From NCBI RefSeq assembly GCF_013376455.1, contig NZ_CP045504.1:2935001-2999000 (forward strand): a DNA stretch of 64,000 nucleotides, written 5' to 3'. The DNA comes from Desulfolutivibrio sulfodismutans DSM 3696. Lineage in GTDB: Bacteria > Desulfobacterota > Desulfovibrionia > Desulfovibrionales > Desulfovibrionaceae. Each line of letters begins with the position of its first letter. The stretch's first letter is position 1. Of this stretch, positions 43,541-51,772 are shown piece by piece. The notes under the pieces are model-generated. The model did no database searches and was not told the origin of the DNA. It worked only from the letters and a program-made list of their open reading frames with translations. The position numbers and the translations under genes were made by a program.

Positions 43541-44641
43541 TCAGTTCCCTCCCTCCTGGCGCACGGTTTTCCCGGCCTCGGCCTCGGAACGCGGCGCGCG
43601 GCGCGACCCCGGCTCCAGGGGCAGATACGGCACGGCCTGCTTGAGGGCCTCGTCGGAAAGGATGATCTTGTCCAGGGCCGGATTTTTCAGGATCGCCTCC
43701 ATGTTCTCCAGGTACAGGCGTTCCCGGGTCACGTCCGGGGCCTTGGCGTATTCGGCGGCCAGGGCGGCGAAACGGGAGGCCTCGCCCTTGGCCTTGCGCA
43801 CGGATTGGTCCTTGTAGGCCAGGGCTTGGTTTTCCATGGCGGCGGCCTGGCCCCGGGCCTTGGGCAGGATGTCGTTTCGGTAGGCCTCGGCCTCGTTGAC
43901 CAGCCGGACCCGGTCCTCCCGGGCGCTGGCCACGTCCTTGAAGGCGTCGATGACGTCGCGCGGGGGATGCACGTCCTGGAGCTGTACGGCCACCACGTCG
44001 ATGCCGCTTTCGTATTTGTCCATCATGCGTTGCAAAAGGGCCATGGAGGCGATCTGGATCTCCACCTTGCCGTCGGTCAGGGCGGAGTCGATCTTGTCGT
44101 TGCCGATGACCTCGCGCATGGCCGCCTCGGCGGCGTTTTTGAGGGTCTCGTCGGGGCGGTCCAGGCGGAACAGGTAGTTGATGGGGTCGCTGATCTGATA
44201 TTGGACGATGAACTGCACGTCCACGATGTTCTCGTCGCCCGTGAGCATGAGCGATTCCTCGGGAACGTCGCGGAACTGCTGTCCCTGCCCCTCGCGGTTG
44301 CCCACGGTGCGGAAACCGACCTCGATGCGCCGCACCTGGGAGACCTTGGGCGTCTGGACGGTCTCGATGGGGTAGGGTAAATGATAATGCGGCCCAGGCC
44401 CCGTGGAATAGGCATAGGCCCCGAAGCGCTGCACCACGCCTGTCTCGTCGGGCTCCACGATGTAGATGCCGCTGGCCAGCCACAAGACGGCCACGGCCAG
44501 GGCGATGATCTTGGGCCCGCCGGGAATGCGGCTTTTAAAATCCACAAGGCGTTTGAATTCGTCTCCGATACGACCGAAGTCCGGAGGCGGGGGCCCTTGC
44601 CGACGTTTTTGCTCCTGGAGCTTTTCCCAATCCCAATTCAT
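43541..44641 (-). CDS. hflK: HflK, SPFH-domain modulator of FtsH
   Basis: A 366-residue partner of HflC. The N-terminus is a short cytoplasmic, proline-rich segment before one helix (about 44-62, IIALAVAVLWLASGIYIVEP). The SPFH domain follows with ETGVVQRFGAYA, the characteristic VQFIVQYQISDPINYLF, and a long coiled region (KDVASAREDRVRLVNEAEAYRND). A Pro-rich start is standard for HflK. It is transcribed divergently from the phosphohexomutase gene with about 97 bases between. Confidence 0.95.
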   Translation of the reverse strand: MNWDWEKLQEQKRRQGPPPPDFGRIGDEFKRLVDFKSRIPGGPKIIALAVAVLWLASGIYIVEPDETGVVQRFGAYAYSTGPGPHYHLPYPIETVQTPKVSQVRRIEVGFRTVGNREGQGQQFRDVPEESLMLTGDENIVDVQFIVQYQISDPINYLFRLDRPDETLKNAAEAAMREVIGNDKIDSALTDGKVEIQIASMALLQRMMDKYESGIDVVAVQLQDVHPPRDVIDAFKDVASAREDRVRLVNEAEAYRNDILPKARGQAAAMENQALAYKDQSVRKAKGEASRFAALAAEYAKAPDVTRERLYLENMEAILKNPALDKIILSDEALKQAVPYLPLEPGSRRAPRSEAEAGKTVRQEGGN

Positions 44642-44738
44642 GCATCTTTGGATAGGGAAGAACTCGGGTTAGGTCAAGGAGAGTTCGATTTTCTTTTATT
44701 TCGGGAGATTGGTTTCAAAAAAGGGTGAGGGAGGCGTC

Positions 44739-46106
44739 GTGAAGGACATCCATGCGGGGGTTTTTCGGGCCTACGACATTCGCGGCGTGGTGGGCGAGGA
44801 TTTCGACCCCCAGTGGGTTTCGCGCCTGGGGCAGGCCGTGGGAACCTCTTTCCGCCGCAAGGGGCTTTCGTGCGCCGTGGTCGGCCGCGACTGCCGGGAG
44901 AGCTCGCCGGAATACGAGGCCCGCCTTGCCTCCGGATTACTTTCCGCTGGCGTTGATGTCATTGTTTTGCATATGGTTCCGACACCTGTTTTGTATTACG
45001 CAATAAAACAGCTTGGAAAACACGCCGGGGTCATGGTCACGGCCAGCCACAATCCGCCGCAGTTCAACGGTTTCAAGATCTGGGCCGGGGAGGGGACCAT
45101 CCACACGGATGAGATCGCCGCCATCTTCCGGATCATGGCCGCCGGGGATTTCGCAACCGGCCGGGGCCTTTTGTCGGAGCACGACATCGCGCCCGCCTAC
45201 CTGGAGCGCGTCACCCGGGACATCAGGCTGGCCCGGCCGGTGTCGGTGGTCGTGGACGGCGGCAACGGCGCGGCTGGGCCGCTCGCCGTCGCCGCCCTGC
45301 GCCGGGCCGGGGCGGTGGTCACGCCGCTTTTTTGCGAACCCGACGGGACGTTTCCCAACCACCATCCCGATCCGGTGGTGGAGAAAAACACGCGCCAGTT
45401 GGCGGCGAAGGTTCGCCAGACGGGCGCGGATTTCGGCGTGGGCCTGGACGGGGACGGCGACCGGCTGGGGGTGGTGGACGAAAAGGGGGAGCTTCTTTTC
45501 GGGGACCGGCTCCTGGCGCTTTTCGCCCGGGAGGTGCTGGCCGAACATCCCGGGGCCACGGTCATCGGCGAAGTCAAGTGCAGCCATCTGCTGTACAAGG
45601 ACATTGCGGCCCACGGCGGCGCGGCCGTGATGGGGGCGGCCGGGCATTCGCTCATGAAGGACGCCATGCGGCGCACAGGGGCGCTTCTGGCCGGGGAGAT
45701 GAGCGGGCACCTTTTTTTTGCGGATCGCTATTACGGCTTTGACGACGCTACCTATGCGGCCCTGCGCCTGGCCGGGATCGTCAGCCGCTCGGCCGGGCCG
45801 GTGTCGGAGATGCTGGCCGACTGGCCGGAGACGGCCAGCACCCCGGAGCTTCGCGTGGACTGCCCGGACGCGGTGAAGTTCGCCGTGGTCGCGCGGGCCA
45901 TGGCCCATTTCCAGGGCACGGCCGAGATCGTCGACGTGGACGGGGTGCGGCTGGTTTTTCCCGACGGCTGGGCCCTGCTGCGGGCCTCCAATACCCAGCC
46001 CGCCCTGGTTTTGCGCTTCGAGGCCGAGACCCCGGCCCGGCTGGCCGAGATCCGCCATCTGGTGGAGGCGCCTCTGGCGGAGTGGATACGCGAGGCCGCA
46101 GGATGA
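44739..46106 (+). CDS. Phosphomannomutase/phosphoglucomutase
   Basis: A 455-residue alpha-D-phosphohexomutase. The catalytic phosphoserine lies in TASHNPPQFNGFK, the metal-binding loop is GLDGDGDRLGV, and the sugar-binding loop is GEMSGHLFF. The phosphate-binding segment is RASNTQPAL near the C-terminus. All four domains are present at normal length. The GTG at 44739 is supported by GAGGGAGG. It interconverts hexose 1- and 6-phosphates for nucleotide-sugar supply, so it could feed the surface-glycan island, although it lies some 17 kb away. Confidence 0.93.
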   Translation: MKDIHAGVFRAYDIRGVVGEDFDPQWVSRLGQAVGTSFRRKGLSCAVVGRDCRESSPEYEARLASGLLSAGVDVIVLHMVPTPVLYYAIKQLGKHAGVMVTASHNPPQFNGFKIWAGEGTIHTDEIAAIFRIMAAGDFATGRGLLSEHDIAPAYLERVTRDIRLARPVSVVVDGGNGAAGPLAVAALRRAGAVVTPLFCEPDGTFPNHHPDPVVEKNTRQLAAKVRQTGADFGVGLDGDGDRLGVVDEKGELLFGDRLLALFAREVLAEHPGATVIGEVKCSHLLYKDIAAHGGAAVMGAAGHSLMKDAMRRTGALLAGEMSGHLFFADRYYGFDDATYAALRLAGIVSRSAGPVSEMLADWPETASTPELRVDCPDAVKFAVVARAMAHFQGTAEIVDVDGVRLVFPDGWALLRASNTQPALVLRFEAETPARLAEIRHLVEAPLAEWIREAAG

Positions 46107-46146
46107 CTTGCCTTGCCCGCTCGTGCGCATTAGATGGAAAAAAACA

Positions 46147-46163
46147 TGAGGAAGCCTTCCTCA
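46147..46163. promoter_or_regulatory. Palindrome before toxin-antitoxin operon
   Basis: TGAGGAAG-C-CTTCCTCA is a perfect 8+1+8 palindrome ending 10 bases upstream of the antitoxin start and overlapping its leader (AAGGA is the ribosome binding site). AbrB-type antitoxins usually repress their own operon through such sites, so this is a likely operator. Confidence 0.5.
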
Positions 46164-46173
46164 AGGAACCGCC

Positions 46174-46416
46174 ATGTCTCGCATGACACAGGACGGGCAA
46201 GTCACGTTGCCGCTCGTTGTCCGCCGCAAACTGCGTTTGCGCCCGGGTGACGGCGTTCGGTTCCGCGTGAGCGGAGAAACGATCTTCGTGGAAAAAATCT
46301 TTCGCTCCAAGGCGAATCTGCGTGACTATCTCGGATTCCTTGGACATCTCGAAGGCCGGGAGCCTGATGCCCTTGTGACGGAGATGCGTGGTGGGATCGA
46401 TCAACTCGGCGATTGA
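46174..46416 (+). CDS. AbrB/MazE-type antitoxin
   Basis: An 80-residue protein with a swapped-hairpin SpoVT/AbrB domain (GQVTLPLVVRRKLRLRPGDGVRFRV) at its N-terminus, which binds DNA, and a C-terminal tail expected to wrap the toxin. It overlaps the PIN-domain gene by 29 bases, a typical antitoxin-toxin order. The palindrome 10 bases upstream is a likely autoregulatory operator. It neutralises the downstream RNase toxin. Confidence 0.85.
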   Translation: MSRMTQDGQVTLPLVVRRKLRLRPGDGVRFRVSGETIFVEKIFRSKANLRDYLGFLGHLEGREPDALVTEMRGGIDQLGD

Positions 46417-46837
46417 CACCAACGTCTTGCTCGACGTGCTCATCCCGAATTCGCGGTTTGCCCTCGCATCCCTGGAATGTCTGGAATCAGCCGCAAAGGA
46501 AGGTTCGTTACTCGTCGGCGAAATGGTCTTTGCCGAACTTTCCGCTCATTTCCCTACGTTAGCGGCGCTTCGTGGATTTCTCGAAGCCGGAACCATCGCC
46601 TACGTCCCATCCGACCATGTCGCGCTGCATGAGGCGGGCATGGCCTGGAAAACGCTGTGTACGCGGCGTGACGCGCAAAATGCCGCAATACCACGTCACG
46701 TCGTTGCCGACCTCCTTATCGGTGCGCACGCCCGCAGACATGCCCACAGGCTCATCACCCGGGACAGGGGGTTCTATCGCGATTATTTCCATGGACTGAC
46801 GATTCTGGATCCAAGCGTTGCCCAGCCGCCGCGGTAA
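46388..46837 (+). CDS. PIN-domain ribonuclease toxin (VapC-like)
   Basis: A 149-residue PIN domain. The first acidic residue lies in AIDTNVLLDVLI, the second in VFAELSAHF, and later ones in VADLLIGAHARRHAHRLITRD, which together form the Mg2+ site of VapC-type endoribonucleases. The start is GTG (46388 or 46391) inside the antitoxin frame. The toxin is expected to cleave RNA and arrest growth when the antitoxin is lost. All catalytic acidic residues seem intact. Confidence 0.85.
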   Translation: MVGSINSAIDTNVLLDVLIPNSRFALASLECLESAAKEGSLLVGEMVFAELSAHFPTLAALRGFLEAGTIAYVPSDHVALHEAGMAWKTLCTRRDAQNAAIPRHVVADLLIGAHARRHAHRLITRDRGFYRDYFHGLTILDPSVAQPPR

Positions 46838-46977
46838 CGTCTCCAGGCCGCGCTCCCGGTCCTTTACATCCGGGGCGAATCATCGCATCCTTGAAGCATA
46901 TCGGCATGACGTTTTCAGCCTGAGCGGCGCGGCAGGCACCCATTCCCGCGTTCCCCCTCATCATACGGATTGACCGC

Positions 46978-48303
46978 ATGCGCAGCAAAAAATTCTGGAT
47001 CATCTTCGTCCTGTGTCTGGCGGCCGCTCTCGCGGCCTGGACATATCTCGGCGGCAAGGACAAGGCCCCCAAGGTTCTGGCCGAGGCCGAGGTCCGCACC
47101 GGCAAGGTCCGCAAGGTCTTGGAGGCCACGGGCATCATCAAGGCCCAGGTGGGGGCCATCATCAAGATCGGGGCCCGGGCCACGGGAACCATCGAGGACA
47201 TGCGGGTCAAGGTGGGTGATACGGTGCGCGCCGGGCAGGTCATCGCCCTGGTGGACTCCCGGGAGGACCGCTCCCGCCAAAACGAGGCCACGGCCCGTCT
47301 GGAGCGCACCGAGGCCGAGCTCAGGCAGGTGGTCGAGGTCTATCCCAAGCGCATCGCCGAGGCCGAGGCCGAACTGGCCCTGTCCCAGGCCAAGCACGAC
47401 TACGCCGCCACCAACCTCACGCGCCAGCAAAAGCTTTTCGCCCAGGAACTGGTGTCCCGGGACGTCCTGGACCAGGCCCGGCGCGACGCCCTGGTGGCCA
47501 AAAACGAACTGGCCGCCCGGGAGGTCACGCTCTCGCGCACCAAGACCGAATTCGAGAAGGAGCGCATCAAGGCCGAACGCTCAAAAGAGGAGGCCGAGGC
47601 CGCCCTCAGCACGGCCGAGACCAAGCTCACCTATTCGCGGGTCATAAGCCCCATCGACGGCGTGGTGTCGAGCGTCACCGTGCAGCAGGGCGAGACCGTG
47701 GTGGCCGGGCTCCAGGTGGCCAACCTGATCACCGTGCTCGACCCCACCCGGCTGGAGATGTGGATCTACGTGGACGAGACCGACGTGGGGCAGGTGGCGC
47801 CGGGCATGCGTGTGGAGTTTCGCGTGGACTCCATGCCCGGGGAGCTTTTCTCCGGGACCGTGGACCAGATCTATCCCTCCCCGGAGATTCGCGACAACAT
47901 CGTCTATTACCAGGCCCTGGTGCGCCTGGACCCGGACCAGTCCCGGAAGCTTCGCCCGGAGATGACCACCCACTGTCAGATCGTGGTCGAGGAGAAAACA
48001 GACGTGCTGGTCATTCCCAACGCGGCGCTCAAATGGGTGGGCAACACCCAGGTGGTGTTCGTGGTGGAAGGCCAGGGTCGGGTGCGCGAGACGCATCCCG
48101 AACTGGGGCTGGCGGGCTTAAACGAGACCGAGGTGGTCTCCGGATTGAACGCCGGGGACAAGGTGGCGGTGCAGATTGTGTTGCCGGGCGCCCCGCGTCC
48201 GGCGACCGGATCCGGCCAGGGCGGCGGTTCCGGAGGATCGGGCGGCTCGGGCGGTTCCGGTGGGTCTGGCGGCCGTCCCGGCGGTTCCGGGCCGGGCCGG
48301 TAG
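46978..48303 (+). CDS. Periplasmic adaptor of MacAB-like exporter (HlyD family)
   Basis: A 441-residue membrane fusion protein. An N-terminal anchor helix (about 7-23) precedes a first lipoyl half (IKIGARATGTIEDMRVKVGD), a long alpha-helical hairpin (about 85-210) and a second lipoyl half (YSRVISPIDGVVSSVTVQQGE). The beta-barrel and membrane-proximal domains follow. The C-terminus ends in an unusual Gly/Ser repeat (about 30 residues of GGS units) not seen in typical MacA. It is first in an operon with the ATPase and permease. Confidence 0.9.
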   Translation: MRSKKFWIIFVLCLAAALAAWTYLGGKDKAPKVLAEAEVRTGKVRKVLEATGIIKAQVGAIIKIGARATGTIEDMRVKVGDTVRAGQVIALVDSREDRSRQNEATARLERTEAELRQVVEVYPKRIAEAEAELALSQAKHDYAATNLTRQQKLFAQELVSRDVLDQARRDALVAKNELAAREVTLSRTKTEFEKERIKAERSKEEAEAALSTAETKLTYSRVISPIDGVVSSVTVQQGETVVAGLQVANLITVLDPTRLEMWIYVDETDVGQVAPGMRVEFRVDSMPGELFSGTVDQIYPSPEIRDNIVYYQALVRLDPDQSRKLRPEMTTHCQIVVEEKTDVLVIPNAALKWVGNTQVVFVVEGQGRVRETHPELGLAGLNETEVVSGLNAGDKVAVQIVLPGAPRPATGSGQGGGSGGSGGSGGSGGSGGRPGGSGPGR

Positions 48304-48317
48304 GCGGGGGGACAGCC

Positions 48318-49052
48318 ATGGCCGATTCCCCGTCCCCTCCCCCGTCCTCGACGCTCCCTGCGACGCCCCCCGGGGCGGCCGCCGGGCCGGTGGTGCGCCT
48401 GGAGGACATCTCCAAGAGCTATCTCCTGGGCGACGTGCGCTCGCACGTCCTTCGCGACGTGACCCTGTCCATCGCCGCCGGGGAGTTCACGGCCATCCAG
48501 GGGCCGTCGGGGTCGGGCAAGTCCACGCTTTTGCATATCCTGGGGCTTCTCGACCGGCCCACGTCGGGAAATTATTTTTTGTGCGGCGAAAACGTGGCCA
48601 CTCTCGACGACGACGCCCTGTCCGCCCGGCGCAACGCCACCATCGGCTTCGTCTTTCAAAGCTTCTACCTCATCCCCTACGCCACGGCCCTGGACAACGT
48701 GCTGTTGCCCGGCATGTACGCCGACACCCCCAAACACCTCCTGCGCCAGCGCGGCCTGGCCCTGCTCGAGCAGGTGGGCCTGGCCGACCGGGCCGGGCAC
48801 AAGCCCTCCCAGCTTTCGGGCGGCCAGCAGCAGCGTGTGGCCCTGGCCCGGGCGCTGATCAACAACCCCGACCTGATCCTGGCCGACGAACCCACGGGCC
48901 AGCTCGATTCCAAGACCGGCGAGGAGATCATGGCCCTTTTGGCGGACATCAACGCCCGGGCCGGAAAAACCGTGCTGGTGGTCACCCACGACGACGCCAC
49001 GGCGGCCCATGCCCGGCGCAGGATACTGGTCCATGACGGCCGGGTGGTCTGA
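48318..49052 (+). CDS. ABC transporter ATP-binding protein (MacB/LolD-like)
   Basis: A 244-residue ATPase. After a proline-rich N-terminal stretch of about 24 residues it has Walker A GPSGSGKST, Q-loop FVFQSFYLIPYATALDNV, signature LSGGQQQRVALARAL, Walker B LILADEPTGQLD and the switch His in VVTHDD. The sequence fits the LolD/MacB subfamily that powers mechanotransmission exporters. It overlaps the permease by 20 bases. The gene begins 15 bases after the adaptor's stop. Confidence 0.93.
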   Translation: MADSPSPPPSSTLPATPPGAAAGPVVRLEDISKSYLLGDVRSHVLRDVTLSIAAGEFTAIQGPSGSGKSTLLHILGLLDRPTSGNYFLCGENVATLDDDALSARRNATIGFVFQSFYLIPYATALDNVLLPGMYADTPKHLLRQRGLALLEQVGLADRAGHKPSQLSGGQQQRVALARALINNPDLILADEPTGQLDSKTGEEIMALLADINARAGKTVLVVTHDDATAAHARRRILVHDGRVV

Positions 49053-50301
49053 GGCCGCGCATGCGGCCCGCCTGACCTGGCGCAGCCTGGGTATGGCCGT
49101 GACGGCCATCCTGGCCCAGAAGCTGCGCGGCGTGTTCGTGGCCAGCGCCGTGGCCCTGGGGATTGCGGCGCTGACGGTCATCGTGGCCTCGGTGGACGGG
49201 GCGCGGCAAAAAGCCCTGGAAATCGTGGAGTGGTTCGGCCCCAATGCGGTGATGGTCCTTGGCGGGGACATCGAGAACCGGCCCGTGGGCCAGCGCGTCC
49301 TGACCCTGACCTGGGACGACTCCCGGGCCATCAGCCGTTCCCTGCCCGGGGTCATGGCCGTGGTTCCCATGCGCTCCAAGGCCTCGGTGGTCTTGCGGCA
49401 CGAGGCCAAAAACGTGGTGGTCCCGGTGGTCGTGGGGGCCACGGAAAACTATGCCGACACCTGGGACTGGCCCCTGGACGAGGGCCGGGATCTGACGCTT
49501 GAGGACGTCGAGCGGTCGGCCAAGGTCTGCCTCATCGGCGACGCCCCGGCCAAGGCCCTTTTCGGCGACGCCTCCCCCCTGGGCAAGACCATCCTGGTCC
49601 AGGATCTGCCGGTGCAGGTGGTGGGGCGGCTGGCCTACCGGGGCTTCACGGGCGGCGGCGGGGACACTTCGGTGGACGACCGGATCATCCTGCCCATCAC
49701 CACCCTGACCCAGCGTTTCAACATGGACCGCAAGTATTTCCGGGGGCTTCGGGTCAAGTTCTACGACCCCTCGCTCATGGATTCCCATTTGGAGAATCTG
49801 AAGTCCCTGCTGCGCCACCAGCACGGCATCGGTCCAGGCGAACCCGACGACTTCTCCCTGCTCTCGGCGGCGGACATCCTGAAGTTTCTGTCGGCCGTGA
49901 CCGGGGGCATGACCGTCTTTTTGGGGGTCACGGCCGGGGTGGCCATCCTGGTGGGCGGGTTCGTGCTGGCCAATCTCATGTATTTGAGTGTCAGCGAGCG
50001 CCGGGAGGAGATCGGGCTGCGCAAGGCGCTGGGTGCGCCGGGATGGGCGGTGACGGTGCAGTTTTTGTGCGAGGCCTGCGTGCTGACGGTGGTCGGGGCG
50101 GTTTTGGGCATCGGCATCGGCATTGGACTTGGGGAGATCCTTTCCAGCCTGGGGCTGCTCAAGCTCGTACTGACGCCGAAAATCCCCCTCCTGTCGCTTA
50201 CGGCGGCGCTTGGCATCGCCCTGGTCTTCGGGCTCAAACCGGCCCGCAAGGCCGCCGCGCTGGACCCCATTGAGGCCCTGCGCGGGGGAGGGGAGGGCTA
50301 G
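49033..50301 (+). CDS. ABC transporter permease (MacB/FtsX family)
   Basis: A 422-residue permease with four membrane helices: one after the N-terminal cytoplasmic stretch (FVASAVALGIAALTVIVASV), then a large periplasmic domain (about 60-290), then three C-terminal helices ending in KPARKAAALDPIEALR. The conserved SERREEIGLRKALGA loop contacts the ATPase. With the adaptor and ATPase it forms a tripartite export system. The outer-membrane channel is not encoded here. The substrate is unknown. Confidence 0.92.
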   Translation: MTAGWSEAAHAARLTWRSLGMAVTAILAQKLRGVFVASAVALGIAALTVIVASVDGARQKALEIVEWFGPNAVMVLGGDIENRPVGQRVLTLTWDDSRAISRSLPGVMAVVPMRSKASVVLRHEAKNVVVPVVVGATENYADTWDWPLDEGRDLTLEDVERSAKVCLIGDAPAKALFGDASPLGKTILVQDLPVQVVGRLAYRGFTGGGGDTSVDDRIILPITTLTQRFNMDRKYFRGLRVKFYDPSLMDSHLENLKSLLRHQHGIGPGEPDDFSLLSAADILKFLSAVTGGMTVFLGVTAGVAILVGGFVLANLMYLSVSERREEIGLRKALGAPGWAVTVQFLCEACVLTVVGAVLGIGIGIGLGEILSSLGLLKLVLTPKIPLLSLTAALGIALVFGLKPARKAAALDPIEALRGGGEG

Positions 50302-50307
50302 GCCGGG

Positions 50308-51693
50308 TCAGCCCATGGCCCGGGCCTGCTCCAGGACATGCGGCGGCGGCGTGATCCCCCGGTAGGGCGACGGATCGGTTTCGGCCGCAAAAATCTCCTT
50401 AAGCACCCGCCGCGCCCCGGCCGCGTCCCCGGCCTTGATCCGGGCCACGCCGCCCTGCAGGCGCATGTTCCACAGGAGGTGGGCCGCCGCGGCGAAATTC
50501 TCCAGGGAGATGTCCAGGAAGCGTTGGCAGGCCGTAAATCCCAGGTCGAAACAGCCGATGGCCCGGGCCGGATTCTTCTCGACCTGCAGCGCCGCCATGC
50601 CCAGGCCGTAATAGATGCCGAACAGGCAGTAGGGCAGCCTTCCCCCCAGATCCTCGAAGTCCGTCGCCGCCTCAAGCCGTGCCGCCACGGCCGTAAGGTC
50701 GTCCAGGTCCAGGCCGTAGGCGGTCGAAACGGCCCGGCGCAGGCTGGGGCCGATGCTCGCGCCCAGGGGGAAAAGCCCCAGGTGCGTCGCCCTGATCATG
50801 GCCCGGTACAAAAAACCGATCATCACGGAAGGCTGCCCGGCCAGGCGTCCGGCGGCGTCCATCAGGTATTTGAGGATGACCAGGGGGTCGCGGCGCGGCA
50901 GCGGCTCCAGCCGAAACGGCCGGTGCGAGGCATGGGCGATGAGCTGGTGCCCCGATCTTCCCACATGCACATGCTCGAAGGCGAACCGGTCCAGAAGCTG
51001 GCGCAGGGCCTGTTCCGAAAAAAGGACCGTGTGGAAATGCGGGGACAAAATCCCCAACAGGGAGGCGGCGTCCGTTTCGGGGCTGACCATCTCGGCATTG
51101 GGCGTGCCCAGGATCAGCACCCCGCCCGGGGCCAGCCGGGAGGCCAGCAGGTCTCCGAAGGCGGCCGGATCTCCAACATGCTCCAACACCTCGGAAGTGA
51201 AGACCACGTCAAGGCGGGAAGCTTTCAAGGCCGGGATATTTTCCAGATAGTCGTTGGAGATGGCCGCGCCCAGGGCGGCCTTCCCGGCCGTGCCCATACG
51301 GGAGGGTTCCACGCCCACGGCCGACCAGCCCAGGACATGGGCGGCGAAATCCAGGGCGAACCCGAAACCGCAGCCCACATCCAGAAAGCGCCGGGAGCCA
51401 GGCGCAAGGCGGAGGGAAATCAGGGGTTGCAGGATGCTGCCGATGCCCGCGCCGACCTCGACATAGTATTGGATGTGCCGGTCGGTATAGAGCGCCTCGC
51501 TGGCAAGGGGGACGAAGGGATCGTAGAAATGGCTGCCGCACCCGGCACAGGTGTACAGGGAGAGGGTGTCGCCGGTCAGTGGGCTGGTCACCCGCAGTCG
51601 CAGGGTCTGGTTGTCGCGTGCGGCGCAGGCCGGACAGCGGGCCGTGCGGCCGGGTTCGTTTTTCCAGACGATCATGGCGGCGCCTTGGTTCAT
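50308..51693 (-). CDS. Zinc-ribbon class I SAM methyltransferase with long C-terminal domain
   Basis: A protein of about 461 residues. The N-terminal zinc knuckles (CPACAARD and CAGCGSHF) precede a class I methyltransferase with motif I FLDVGCGFGFALDFAA, the acidic VGVEPSRM and the SEVLEHVGDP segment. The last 180 residues form an uncharacterised helical domain, perhaps TPR-like. The ATG at 51693 follows GGGAAACG. It resembles methyltransferases acting on glycans or lipids. Its partner is unknown, and it is not near other glycan genes. Confidence 0.82.
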   Translation of the reverse strand: MNQGAAMIVWKNEPGRTARCPACAARDNQTLRLRVTSPLTGDTLSLYTCAGCGSHFYDPFVPLASEALYTDRHIQYYVEVGAGIGSILQPLISLRLAPGSRRFLDVGCGFGFALDFAAHVLGWSAVGVEPSRMGTAGKAALGAAISNDYLENIPALKASRLDVVFTSEVLEHVGDPAAFGDLLASRLAPGGVLILGTPNAEMVSPETDAASLLGILSPHFHTVLFSEQALRQLLDRFAFEHVHVGRSGHQLIAHASHRPFRLEPLPRRDPLVILKYLMDAAGRLAGQPSVMIGFLYRAMIRATHLGLFPLGASIGPSLRRAVSTAYGLDLDDLTAVAARLEAATDFEDLGGRLPYCLFGIYYGLGMAALQVEKNPARAIGCFDLGFTACQRFLDISLENFAAAAHLLWNMRLQGGVARIKAGDAAGARRVLKEIFAAETDPSPYRGITPPPHVLEQARAMG

Positions 51694-51772
51694 GGGTCGT
51701 TTCCCGGCGGCGTCCCGGGGGAGGGCGGGCACGCCGTCGAAGGGGCCTGCGGCCGTCAGGGGGGACGCCGGA

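Noticed and set aside
47976-49442. A 488-codon minus-strand frame across the ABC exporter genes
   Set aside because: It crosses two real genes with intact ATPase and permease motifs and lacks any recognisable feature.
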